DNA of 64,000 bases, taken from NCBI GenBank assembly GCA_001563905.1, contig LKMO01000001.1:1-64000 (forward strand), in the 5' to 3' direction. The stretch comes from Nanohaloarchaea archaeon B1-Br10_U2g19. GTDB taxonomy: Archaea > Nanohalarchaeota > Nanosalinia > Nanosalinales > Nanosalinaceae. The position numbers were made by a program, and so were the translations under genes. Positions 9,182 to 18,648 of the stretch are shown piece by piece. The notes under the pieces were generated by a model. The model saw only the letters and a list, made by a program, of their open reading frames with translations. It was not told the origin of the DNA and searched no databases. How positions within the stretch are numbered: the stretch's first letter is position 1; every line of letters starts with the position of its first letter.

Positions 9182-9272
9182 GGAAAAACAGTACTTCCGC
9201 TAGTTTAAAAGTGGAGACCTTGTTATTCCGGTAGTTCCGGTAGATTATAGAGAAGCTAATATATTAATGAAG

Positions 9273-10181
9273 CTATTGCGCCATCTCATGCTCTCTTAAT
9301 ACTTTATAGAGTTCTTCACCCCATATCAGGTTTCCATACTCGTTGTAATGGTTGTCATATTCGGATATAACTACCTCTTGTCTCTCAGCTCTCCCTTTGT
9401 AGAACTCAGCCCACTCCACATAATCCCAGTCATTATCTTTGCTGTAAGTTTCTAAAACTGAGGAAAATCCGAAGTCGTGAAAATCACCTAGCATAAGGAT
9501 TAAAACACTTGTTTCACTATCTAAATTTTTATCCAGACGTTCTAACCGGCTCAATAGTCTTGTCTGAAGTTTTTCATCAGATTTGGAATGTAGTTCATGA
9601 ACGTACCTCAGCCATGCTGTTTCTCTTAGCTCTACGAGCTTTCTTTCTTCAGTAGCACTCATCTGCTCATAATTGGTATCCGACGGATCTTCAATATCGT
9701 TAAGCTTAGAATCTAGTTCGGAATCTTCTAGTAGCTCTATAAAAATCTCGTCTACTCTACTGTAGTTCGCTATATCATAGGAGGCAATGGCTAAAATAAG
9801 TATTTCTGCCTCCATACTATGTTCGTTCTCTTTATAGCGATCTATATGCTCTTCCAGTCCTGTACCAGGCATACCAAAATTTCTAACCTGAAAGTCATTC
9901 TCGTTAGATTCTAATTCGCTCTCTAAAACAGATGGCCAAGCCTTTTCTCTGTTTTCTAGGTTGTAACCTGCTGTGAACGAATCACCTAGAGCAATAATGG
10001 AGCCATTCTTTTCAGTCGAGCTATTAGACTCCATTAAGTATTCAAGTTCGTAGTTTCTATCGTAGTGTTCTTCGTAGGTTAAAACTTCCTGTCCGCTGTC
10101 TCCTACTAGAAAAAATATTATTATAGATACCTGTAGCAGAACAATTATACTGAAAACTTTTGTTCTCAATCTTACTTCCAT
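9273..10181 (-). CDS. membrane-anchored SGNH/GDSL-like hydrolase
   Basis: N-terminal TM, IALGDSFTAGYNLENREKAWPSVLE block and C-terminal NHYNEYGN block. Confidence 0.7.
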   Translation of the reverse strand: MEVRLRTKVFSIIVLLQVSIIIFFLVGDSGQEVLTYEEHYDRNYELEYLMESNSSTEKNGSIIALGDSFTAGYNLENREKAWPSVLESELESNENDFQVRNFGMPGTGLEEHIDRYKENEHSMEAEILILAIASYDIANYSRVDEIFIELLEDSELDSKLNDIEDPSDTNYEQMSATEERKLVELRETAWLRYVHELHSKSDEKLQTRLLSRLERLDKNLDSETSVLILMLGDFHDFGFSSVLETYSKDNDWDYVEWAEFYKGRAERQEVVISEYDNHYNEYGNLIWGEELYKVLREHEMAQ

Positions 10182-10204
10182 AAATTTTTTAAGAGTTCTC
10201 GTTT

Positions 10205-11290
10205 CTATATATGTCTAAGGTTTAGTTCTAAGATATCTTCATCCCTTAGTTCATGCTCTTCTCCAACCTTTTGGTTAGGGAACTTTGAGCTTGGACCGGT
10301 CACGGTTGCTTTCTTGAAACGTTCTCTCATGTCTCCTGGAAGGTTGTCAAGAGCATCTTCTACTGTCGAACCTTCTCTAAGGATTAAAGGTTCATCCTTG
10401 TCCGGTTCGTCTCCCTTTTCTTTCATATAAACTCTGATTAGGCCTAGTCCCTCAAACATAAGGTCTTTGAGTTCATCTAGATTGGTTCCGTTTTCTGCAG
10501 AGATCAGTAAACCATATTCTTCCTCATACTCTTCTCTCTTATCTGACTCTATAAGATCTTCTTTGTTAACAACATCTACAGCCGGTATATATCTCCTGTT
10601 ATCCATTAAGCCGTCGATAAATCTGTCAAGATCCATGTTCTCTCTTATAGTGACGTTTGCATTGACGTATCCGTTCTGATGCATGAGATCCTTTAACGTC
10701 TCATCATCGATATCGAGATCGACTGTTGAAGATATCTTTACGCCTCCCCTACCGGTTTTTTCCACCTTCATATCTGGAGGACCGGAGTTCATCCTTATTC
10801 CTACCTCGTATACCTCTTTCTTGATCTCTTCTTCTCTCATCTCTTCAGGATCAAGTAGAATCAGTATTAAATCAACGTTCCTTACAACGCTTAAAACCTG
10901 TTTTCCGCCACCTCTTCCGTCAGCAGCTCCGCCAATAAGTCCGGGAACATCTAGTATCTGTATATTTGCGCCTTTATGCTTCATCATTCCTGGATTAACA
11001 TCAAGGGTGGTGAACTCGTAATGTCCAACATCGCTTTCAGCATTGGTTAGCTTGTTTAGAAGTGATGACTTTCCAACGCTAGGGAATCCTACTAATGCTA
11101 CTGTCGCATCTCCTTTTTTCTCTACTGCATAGCCTGAAGTGTCTCCGGTTCCTTTCTGTTTCTTCTGTTTCTCTTCTTTTAACTGAGCTATCTGAGACTT
11201 TAATCGGCCACGTTCTTTTTCGGTAGCCTTGTTTTTAGGTGTCTTCTGTAGCTTCTCTTCCAGGCTCTGTATACGGTCTTCTATACCCAT
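10205..11290 (-). CDS. DRG-family GTPase with TGS domain
   Basis: GFPSVGKSSLLNKLTNAESDVGHYEFTTLDVNPG, C-terminal TGS. Confidence 0.93.
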   Translation of the reverse strand: MGIEDRIQSLEEKLQKTPKNKATEKERGRLKSQIAQLKEEKQKKQKGTGDTSGYAVEKKGDATVALVGFPSVGKSSLLNKLTNAESDVGHYEFTTLDVNPGMMKHKGANIQILDVPGLIGGAADGRGGGKQVLSVVRNVDLILILLDPEEMREEEIKKEVYEVGIRMNSGPPDMKVEKTGRGGVKISSTVDLDIDDETLKDLMHQNGYVNANVTIRENMDLDRFIDGLMDNRRYIPAVDVVNKEDLIESDKREEYEEEYGLLISAENGTNLDELKDLMFEGLGLIRVYMKEKGDEPDKDEPLILREGSTVEDALDNLPGDMRERFKKATVTGPSSKFPNQKVGEEHELRDEDILELNLRHI

Positions 11291-11404
11291 GGGAACTTGT
11301 TTGTATGGAAATACTTTTTCCTTAGCTTTTAAACTGGTTTACTTTGTAAAAATAGAGTTAAGAAAAATTAGGTGAGAGAGTGGTTAAAAACTTTGTTAAG
11401 GGAG

Positions 11405-11719
11405 TTACTCCTCTTCTACCATCTCTATATTGCCATCTCTTCCGATGTTGAGCTGTATATCATCAGCCCATTCACGGACGTAAGCTCCGGTGATGTGCAC
11501 CTTTGCTCCTTCTTCGATAGCATCGATCTCTTCCTCCCATAGAGTTAGATCTACTGTTCCTGTATCATCTTCAAACCTTACGGTTGTGATTCGTTTCTGT
11601 CCGTAACGTGTTGATACTGCTCTAGGGTTTGGAAGTTCTGCGATTGTTCCTTCGATTTCAACGTCGTCGGCTTCAGGTGATAGTTCCTCAACAGTCATTT
11701 CAGTCATATCTTGTCCCAC
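11405..11719 (-). CDS. OB-fold single-stranded nucleic-acid-binding protein
   Basis: VEIEGTIAELPNPRAVSTRYGQKRITTVRFEDDTGTVDLTLWEEE. Confidence 0.85.
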   Translation of the reverse strand: MGQDMTEMTVEELSPEADDVEIEGTIAELPNPRAVSTRYGQKRITTVRFEDDTGTVDLTLWEEEIDAIEEGAKVHITGAYVREWADDIQLNIGRDGNIEMVEEE

Positions 11720-11802
11720 TAAACCGGAAATACTGTTGTGAACTTTAAAAGTTTACTGTTTTACAAGGGTTTAAACCCGTTAAAACATGTAAAATAAATT
11801 GT

Positions 11803-12669
11803 ATGAAGCTACCTTGGAACAATAAAGAAGAGTTAGAGGATTTAGAGACAAAGATCAAAAGTCTTGAAGAGGAAAAAGAAAAACTTCAGAAAAGGTTTGA
11901 TGCAGAGCAAGAGAGACGTAAAAAGCTGTCGCGACAGAAACAAGAAGCTGAAAAAGAGTTAAACAAGTTAAAAGACAAGCTCAGGTCTCTCAAACAAGTT
12001 AATGAAGAAGAAGAGGTAGAAGAAGGTTCAGAGTTCAAACAACTAGGTTTTGACAAGACTCTCCGTACCGTAACCAAGTTAGGATCTATGAAGTCGGAGG
12101 AGAAAGATATGGTAACAGTTTACTCTCCTAGTAAAATCCAGGAGCTTGAAGACCTGAAATCTCTTAAAAACTCTGTGAACCGAGAACAGTACAATAAAAT
12201 CGAGGAAGAAAAATCATTTATCGCATTCCTCGACAAAGATACAGTAAACACGGTTATCAAAACAGTTCCTTTCTTCAGACAAGATCTAAACACTGGTTCA
12301 AAGTTCCGGACCAGCAGGTTAAACCAGTTTATACAAGAAGAGAAGTACTGGGCTCTAGTTTCTGCAGGAGAGACACATATCTATAAAGAGAGAAATGGAG
12401 AGGTAGAAGAGGTTGAAACCATTAAATCAAGAGTTGATAGAAAACATTCGAGCGGAGGATTCTCACAGGGACGTTTTGAAAGAAAGAGAGAAGAACAGAT
12501 AGATAAGCATGTTGAACAGGTAGAAAACGAGATAAACAGCTTAGATCCCGTATACCTTCTAGGAGAAAAAGAGTTATGCCAAGAACTACCAGGCAGCTAC
12601 TTAGGAGGTTTTGATCCAAACCGTAAGAGACCGGAACAGTTCTACCAGTTCCAGAAACTCAGCTTCTAA
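11803..12669 (+). CDS. Vms1/VLRF1-like release-factor paralogue with N-terminal coiled coil
   Basis: SRVDRKHSSGGFSQGRFERKREEQIDKHVEQV; eRF1-like fold pattern. Confidence 0.7.
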   Translation: MKLPWNNKEELEDLETKIKSLEEEKEKLQKRFDAEQERRKKLSRQKQEAEKELNKLKDKLRSLKQVNEEEEVEEGSEFKQLGFDKTLRTVTKLGSMKSEEKDMVTVYSPSKIQELEDLKSLKNSVNREQYNKIEEEKSFIAFLDKDTVNTVIKTVPFFRQDLNTGSKFRTSRLNQFIQEEKYWALVSAGETHIYKERNGEVEEVETIKSRVDRKHSSGGFSQGRFERKREEQIDKHVEQVENEINSLDPVYLLGEKELCQELPGSYLGGFDPNRKRPEQFYQFQKLSF

Positions 12670-12707
12670 AAAAACTATATTAAAGTCTGGAACCTATCGG
12701 TGAAAAC

Positions 12708-13352
12708 ATGGATAATTCAGAAAAACGGATAAGACAGCTTAACCAGAGACTTCTAGAAAAGTATGGTGAGCCTGAACAGCCAAGAAAGATGTCAGGAATC
12801 GACTATGTTATCGAAACTATTCTCTCCCAGAACACTAACGATATCTCCAGAGACAAAGCCTTCAAGCGGTTGAAAGACAAGTATGGAGACGACTACAAAG
12901 CCATGGAGAACGCTGAGATAGACGAAGTTATAGAACCTATACGTGTCTGTGGACTAGGACCTACGAAAGCAGAGAGGATACAGAAAACACTTGAAATAAT
13001 ACGTGAAGATCAAGGAGGTTACTCTATAGAGTTTCTGAAAGATATGAGTGTTGAAGATGCTAAAGACTGGCTTACTGAAATCCCGGGTATAGGGCCTAAA
13101 ACCGCTTCAGTAATCCTAGGATTCCATTTTAAGATGCCTACTTTCCCGGTTGATACACATGTACATCGGCTTGCAACAACGTGTATGAACTTAGTTCCTG
13201 AAGATGCTTCCCGGACCAAGACACATAATATCTTGGAGGAGAAGGTTCCTGACGATATCAAGTACCAGTTCCATATACTTTTGATTACTCATGGTAGAGA
13301 GGAATGTACTGCTAGAAATCCGGGCTGTGAGTTCTGTAGTTCAGATAAGTAA
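12708..13352 (+). CDS. nth: endonuclease III-like HhH-GPD DNA glycosylase
   Basis: LTEIPGIGPKTASVILGF...FPVDTHVHRLA; CTARNPGCEFC end. Confidence 0.88.
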   Translation: MDNSEKRIRQLNQRLLEKYGEPEQPRKMSGIDYVIETILSQNTNDISRDKAFKRLKDKYGDDYKAMENAEIDEVIEPIRVCGLGPTKAERIQKTLEIIREDQGGYSIEFLKDMSVEDAKDWLTEIPGIGPKTASVILGFHFKMPTFPVDTHVHRLATTCMNLVPEDASRTKTHNILEEKVPDDIKYQFHILLITHGREECTARNPGCEFCSSDK

Positions 13353-13390
13353 GAAGTATTTTTTTAGAATATGAAAAGGAGGAATAAAAT

Positions 13391-13633
13391 TTATTCCTCG
13401 TTGTCTTCTAGTTCGTCTTGAAGTTCGTCTTGGACGTCGCCCATTGCAGCTTCTTGCTGTTCTTGCATCTCTTCAACAATCTCTTGTGCTTTCTCGTTGA
13501 TTGTATCTTGGTCAACGATTCCTTCTTCCTGTAGTACGGATAGAAGTGCGTGAGTTGTTAGTTCTAGGTTTCCTAGTTTCTGCTGCATCATTTGCATCAT
13601 TTGCTGTGCGTCCATCTGTGGTTGTTCTGTCAT
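13391..13633 (-). CDS. Met/Gln-rich helical hypothetical protein
   Basis: ORF only. Confidence 0.6.
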   Translation of the reverse strand: MTEQPQMDAQQMMQMMQQKLGNLELTTHALLSVLQEEGIVDQDTINEKAQEIVEEMQEQQEAAMGDVQDELQDELEDNEE

Positions 13634-13731
13634 TAGTTATTTCACCTGAAAAGAAGATAACAGGATATCAACCTGTCACCCCTACACCTAATACATCCGA
13701 TAACCCTCAACTTTTATAAATAAGGGCAGTT

Positions 13732-14127
13732 TTATAGCGGTGTTCGAGCACCACACGCCTGGCATTTCATGATCTCGACACCTTTCTCTTTAGTCAGTTT
13801 AGTATCAGGTCTTGAACATTCGCCGCAGAAAACGTAGTCGTCAGCATAACTCTCAACTTTTCTCTGAACGTTTCCACGTCTAAACTCTCCGTTTAGAACA
13901 AGCTCTTTGCCTTCAACGTGTCCGGCGGTACCTAGATCATTCTGGATATACTTAGAGAAATGTTTCTCATCTCTTCCAAACTTAGAAGCGATATCTGAAA
14001 AGTTTACAATTATCGTTTTTGAACCATCCTTACGTGTATCAACTTCAGGCATCTGGAAACGGTCTCCGCTACCAAGGTCTTCTGCCTGCTCAATACCTTT
14101 ATCTAAAAGTTCTTCGTAATCAGTCAT
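13732..14127 (-). CDS. translation initiation factor aIF2 subunit beta
   Basis: NFSDIASKFGRDEKHFSKYIQNDLGTAG...CGECSRPDTKL...CQACGA. Confidence 0.92.
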   Translation of the reverse strand: MTDYEELLDKGIEQAEDLGSGDRFQMPEVDTRKDGSKTIIVNFSDIASKFGRDEKHFSKYIQNDLGTAGHVEGKELVLNGEFRRGNVQRKVESYADDYVFCGECSRPDTKLTKEKGVEIMKCQACGARTPL

Positions 14128-14166
14128 AACTCAAGATTAAAGGTGAAGATTCTTAACTTGGTGTGA

Positions 14167-14502
14167 TTACTTCCAGTCTTTTCCTTCAAGAAGCTCACTG
14201 AAATGTTCGAAATGATCTATATCCATCTTTCCAGATAGACTTACTGTGGGTAGAGGACCTACTTGTCCTCTCAGTCTAACCTTGGCTTCTTCGCCGTAGC
14301 TTACTGCTAAATTTATATGGGTGAAAGGCTCGTAATCGAAGAACTCTCTGAGCTCGCTTTCATCAAATGTTTCTAAGCTTCTAGGATGTAGAAGGCCGGC
14401 CGTAGACCCTGTTACTTTGTAGTTATAGGTTTCAGGTATCTTCTCAAGCTCTTCTTCAAGCTCGTTGATACTGTAAACCTTTTTTCTTGCAGTGTAAGTC
14501 AT
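14167..14502 (-). CDS. conserved hypothetical between RPA and aIF2-beta
   Basis: ORF in tight operon. Confidence 0.65.
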   Translation of the reverse strand: MTYTARKKVYSINELEEELEKIPETYNYKVTGSTAGLLHPRSLETFDESELREFFDYEPFTHINLAVSYGEEAKVRLRGQVGPLPTVSLSGKMDIDHFEHFSELLEGKDWK

Positions 14503-14505
14503 TAT

Positions 14506-15249
14506 TTACAGCTTCTTAATTTTTCCTGGCTGTGGTTCGTAGAAGGTTCCTTCGCTTAGCAGTGAGTTGATTGTTTCTTCCATCTCTTCTTCGCTTCCTT
14601 CGATTTCTTCTGCGATGTCGCTGTAGTCTGCTCCGTCTCCTTCATCTAGTTTTTCTACTGCGTCGATGATCTCGATTTCTAGATTGCTGTTTGCTTCAGG
14701 GTTTCCGGTATCGAACTGTTCTCCGAAAGACTGTAGTAGTGAGTCGACTTCATCTTCGTCAAGTTTTCCAGCCATCTCTTTCTCGATTTCTTCTTGGTCT
14801 TTACCGCTTTCTTTTAGCTGTTTTACTGTGTCTCGGACCTGTGTCCATTCTTCCAGTGTTTTTACGTGTTTTAGTTCGTGCAGTAGCTCCTTTTTGATAT
14901 TCCGTTTTTCAAGGATTTCTGCGTTCATGTAGATCTGTCCTTGGTACTCCCGGACTTTTCCAATCGCTTCAACTATATCGCCTACTTCGAACTCTTTGAG
15001 CATATCCATCTCGTTGAAGAACTTGAGCTGTGTGGTATCGGTTCCGTCGTCGACGGTTATGGATCCGTAGGTTTCGTCTTCGTTCATGAAGGTGTCGACT
15101 ACTGTCCCTACGATTCTTGCTCTTGAGAATCTTCTTCCTTCCGGTGTCAGAAGGTAGTTGGGTGTGAATCCTTCTTTTTGGAAGTATTTTCCTGAGTTGA
15201 GTTCTTTTGCGTTAGCTAGTTTAGCGGTTTGTCTTTTCTGTTGTGCCAT
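14506..15249 (-). CDS. rpa: RPA-like single-stranded DNA-binding protein
   Basis: OB-fold (RARIVGTVVDTF...GSITVDDGTDTTQLKFF) and C-terminal winged-helix-like end. Confidence 0.8.
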   Translation of the reverse strand: MAQQKRQTAKLANAKELNSGKYFQKEGFTPNYLLTPEGRRFSRARIVGTVVDTFMNEDETYGSITVDDGTDTTQLKFFNEMDMLKEFEVGDIVEAIGKVREYQGQIYMNAEILEKRNIKKELLHELKHVKTLEEWTQVRDTVKQLKESGKDQEEIEKEMAGKLDEDEVDSLLQSFGEQFDTGNPEANSNLEIEIIDAVEKLDEGDGADYSDIAEEIEGSEEEMEETINSLLSEGTFYEPQPGKIKKL

Positions 15250-15286
15250 AGTATTTTGTCTCGTGGTTTATTCTTTTGAATATTTT

Positions 15287-17275
15287 TTAGATTCTTTGTA
15301 TATGTCCTTGTTCAGGTTCGAATAGCTCTCCATCCCTTTTCAGTCGACTTATGACTTCTTCTGCCTGGTCTTCTGGTATCCCTTGTTCTTCAGCTATCTC
15401 AAGTACTTTCTCAATCTCTACTGATCCGTCTCCAGCCTCTGACTCAATTATCTGCTTGACAGACTGTAACCGGTTTCTTTGGCTGCTGGATACTCCGGAC
15501 TCGACCATGTCGATATCGAACTCTCCTGTTTCCGGGTCAACTCCTACCTGTTCCAGACAGTATGTTAGGATGTCGATTGCTCTTTCTGCGTCTTTTACTC
15601 TTACTTTGTCCTGTAGTTCTGCTCTTGCTGAGGCTTCTGCTACACGTACAAGTGCTTCAAGCTGTCTTGCTGTTATCGGTACACTTTCTCCTGCTTCATC
15701 ACTTCCTCTTGTACGCATACTTACGTAGAATTCCTGTATTTTATCTGCTGCTTCTTGCGTTAAGTCCGGTCGGAAGTTTTTGGAGTAAGCAACATACTTT
15801 CTTAGTTTTTCTTGAGGTATCTCTGCATCAGTCTCCTCAGGGTTAATATGGTTCTTCAGGACCTGTGAAGATAGTTCTGTATCTTTGTCTTTGTCCGGTT
15901 CGTCTTTTACAGGGAATATGAAGTCGAAACGTGACAGTAATGTATCTCCAATACTTATCTGTTGTGGTATTGGTTCGTAGGGATCGAAACGTCCGTATTT
16001 AGGGTTTCCTGCTGCTAGTATAGATGTTTGAGCATTCAGTGTTGCCTGGATATTTGCTTTGGATACAGAGATCTGTTGCTGTTCCATTGCTTCGTGGAGG
16101 CTGGAACGGTCTTCTTCTCCCATCTTATCGATTTCGTCGATTACAGCCATACCTTTGTGTGCAAGTACTACTGCTCCTGCCTCTAGTTCGAACTCTCCGG
16201 TTGACTCGTTTCTTATAACGGATGCTGTAAGTCCTGCACCCGTACTGCTTTTTCCTACTACGTAACGTCCTTTTGGTGCTAGCTCTCCTGTAAACTTGAG
16301 CATCTGAGATTTACCGGTTCCTGGCTCTCCGATTAAAAGCATGTGTATGTCTCCACGGCTTTTCACCCCGTCTTCACGTGTCTTTTTTACTCCTCCGAAG
16401 ATCTGGAGCGCTATCGCTTCTTTGATCTTTCTGTGGCCGAAGATACTTGGTGCTATAGAATCTGTTATCCTTTCAAATATATCGTCGTCTTCCGCCATTT
16501 GTTCTATCTCTTCTTTCTCTTCATCAGTTAGTACCAGTTCTTCGAACTCCATCTGAGTTGGTTCGAGATAGTTGGCTTCCATATAGATATCGTACTTTTT
16601 AGAGTTCTTCTTTAATGGTCTCTCTTTTAGAACACCGGTTATTTCTGCTACGTTTCCGGGGATAACCTTTTTCTGGAACTCTGGGTCGACTAGATCGCCT
16701 TCAAGTCTTACTTGGAGCGATGAAGGCTGTTCGGATCCGTCACGTGACTCCGGGTTTTCTTCTACAGTGATTAGCTGTGTGTCAGTCATCTTCTTTTCAA
16801 TTACTTCGAACTTTCTGGAGCCGCAGTCACATTTGTAAGGACTTTTTAGCTGTGAGGAGTCCTGTTCTTTTTCGTACCTGTCTCCGCACTGTGAACATTC
16901 GAATATTGCGGAAACTACTTCTGGTTTAACCTGTGATGCTCGTTTAATCATTCCTTCTATAGGTGTAAACTGGTTGAGATGTTCTGAACGCAGGTTTTTC
17001 AAGAGGACAAAGTCTTCTTCGGGCATATGGGTGAAACGGATCTTAAACTCTTCGTCCGGAACGATATCTACGCCTAGTACTCCTTCTTCTGCGGCATCTA
17101 AAGCGGATTCCGGATTGTCTTTCAGGTATTCTGCGAGTTCGACGTTGAACAAGTCTAGCTCTTGGAAGTCTACTACTATTGATTTCTCTCCTTTCTGTAC
17201 TGCGTCAGCTACTTGTTCGTAACATTTCTCAGAGAAAAACTCTTCGAACTCATTTACTGCTCCCCCATACTCCAT
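15287..17275 (-). CDS. mcm: replicative helicase MCM
   Basis: HMLLIGEPGTGKSQMLKF, VIDEIDKM, LLSRFDFIF. Confidence 0.97.
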   Translation of the reverse strand: MEYGGAVNEFEEFFSEKCYEQVADAVQKGEKSIVVDFQELDLFNVELAEYLKDNPESALDAAEEGVLGVDIVPDEEFKIRFTHMPEEDFVLLKNLRSEHLNQFTPIEGMIKRASQVKPEVVSAIFECSQCGDRYEKEQDSSQLKSPYKCDCGSRKFEVIEKKMTDTQLITVEENPESRDGSEQPSSLQVRLEGDLVDPEFQKKVIPGNVAEITGVLKERPLKKNSKKYDIYMEANYLEPTQMEFEELVLTDEEKEEIEQMAEDDDIFERITDSIAPSIFGHRKIKEAIALQIFGGVKKTREDGVKSRGDIHMLLIGEPGTGKSQMLKFTGELAPKGRYVVGKSSTGAGLTASVIRNESTGEFELEAGAVVLAHKGMAVIDEIDKMGEEDRSSLHEAMEQQQISVSKANIQATLNAQTSILAAGNPKYGRFDPYEPIPQQISIGDTLLSRFDFIFPVKDEPDKDKDTELSSQVLKNHINPEETDAEIPQEKLRKYVAYSKNFRPDLTQEAADKIQEFYVSMRTRGSDEAGESVPITARQLEALVRVAEASARAELQDKVRVKDAERAIDILTYCLEQVGVDPETGEFDIDMVESGVSSSQRNRLQSVKQIIESEAGDGSVEIEKVLEIAEEQGIPEDQAEEVISRLKRDGELFEPEQGHIQRI

Positions 17276-17392
17276 AGTCTATACTTGATTGGTAAAGCTG
17301 AAAAAGTTATTATATTTTCATACAATAAAAATCAGGATTCAGTACTTATCTCAAGTAACTTTGTGAAACTGATATAATATCTAAAAACCTTC

Positions 17393-17713
17393 TTGAGTAA
17401 AACAGTTGGTATGTCTGAAGAACTATTATCTGATGAAAAGGTTAGAGAAAAACTGGAAAATCTTACAATATGGGGTTTCGAGAACGATAAACTTGTTACA
17501 AGAGTAGAGTTTGAAAACTATAAGGAGTCTGTTTTCTTTGCAAACACTGTTTTTGCCGTTGCTGAAGCAGAGTTCCACCATCCTAAAGTAGTTGTGGAGT
17601 ACGGTGCTGTAGAAGTTGATTTATGGAGCCATGATGTTGGAGGCGTGACTGAAAGAGATATCAAACTGGCTCAAAGAATCGAGGAGAAACTTTCGGAGAT
17701 AAAATGGAGCTGA
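17393..17713 (+). CDS. pterin-4a-carbinolamine dehydratase family protein
   Basis: AEFHHPKVVVEYGAVEVDLWSHDVGGVTERDIKLA. Confidence 0.85.
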   Translation: MSKTVGMSEELLSDEKVREKLENLTIWGFENDKLVTRVEFENYKESVFFANTVFAVAEAEFHHPKVVVEYGAVEVDLWSHDVGGVTERDIKLAQRIEEKLSEIKWS

Positions 17714-18175
17714 TAACGTATCAGAGTTCCTGAAGACGCCGACAGAGACTTCACAGCCGGAGCATTTATTGTTAAAGATGAGAAAGTGCTGTTGTTGAAG
17801 CATAGAAAGCTTGGTTTCTGGGTTCAGCCAGGAGGACATGTAGAAGGTAGAGAAACTCCTGATGAGGCTGCTGTAAGAGAGGCTAGAGAAGAAACAGGTT
17901 TAGAAGTCGAGATAGTGCAAAGTTACTTACCCAAAACTGATTTTGAAAGAGCAGAGGATCTGCCGCAACCCTTTAATGTAAATCTTCACCCTATAACTGA
18001 GGATCACTATCACTGTGACTTCCAGTATCTATGCCGAGTAACAGAAAAGACGGAGGAAGATCCTGAGTATGAGAGCGAGGATGTAGACTGGTTCTCTGCA
18101 GAAGAACTAGACGGTGTTGAAATGCCTGAAAATGCTAGGATAACTGCTTTGAGAGCTTTGGAAGCTGCGGATTAA
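17704..18175 (+). CDS. Nudix hydrolase, apparent +1 frameshift near 17722
   Basis: Frame from 17723 encodes RVPEDADRDFTAGAFIVKDEKVLLLKHRKLGFWVQPGGHVEGRETPDEAAVREAREETG; natural ATG at 17704 is in another frame. Confidence 0.65.
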
Positions 18176-18612
18176 CGAGTGTCAATTAAGCGGTCTTCGG
18201 AAATTGTTTTCTTATCTTCAGCGTCTTTCAGCATCTTGTGTCTATTCTTTTTTCTCAAATCGAGTTTTTTAGCAGCATCTATTTTGTAGAATTTTGTGTC
18301 TATAATTTCGTTTTCGGTGTCAGGATTACTTTCTCCTTCACCTACTATCTCTGAAAGGTATGTGAATACTATTACGTCTTCTCCTGTTCTTGCGCTTTCC
18401 TCGAAGTATATGGCTTTGAGTTCTTTGGGCTCTATTATGTGGCCTGTTTCTTCTAGAACTTCTCTCTTAACTCCTTCTTTAGGTTTTTCGCCTTCTTCTA
18501 GTTTGCCTCCAGGAAAGTCCCATAATCCTTTAACGTGTTCTTTGCCTTCCTGTACTAGAAGTATTTCCTCTTCTTGGTTTCTTACTATTGCGGCGGCTGC
18601 TAGAATTGTCAT
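18172..18612 (-). CDS. Nudix hydrolase (MutT-like)
   Basis: GGKLEEGEKPKEGVKREVLEETGH. Confidence 0.85.
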   Translation of the reverse strand: MTILAAAAIVRNQEEEILLVQEGKEHVKGLWDFPGGKLEEGEKPKEGVKREVLEETGHIIEPKELKAIYFEESARTGEDVIVFTYLSEIVGEGESNPDTENEIIDTKFYKIDAAKKLDLRKKNRHKMLKDAEDKKTISEDRLIDTR

Positions 18613-18648
18613 TTTTAAAATAAAAATAGGAGAAATGGATATGTTTTT

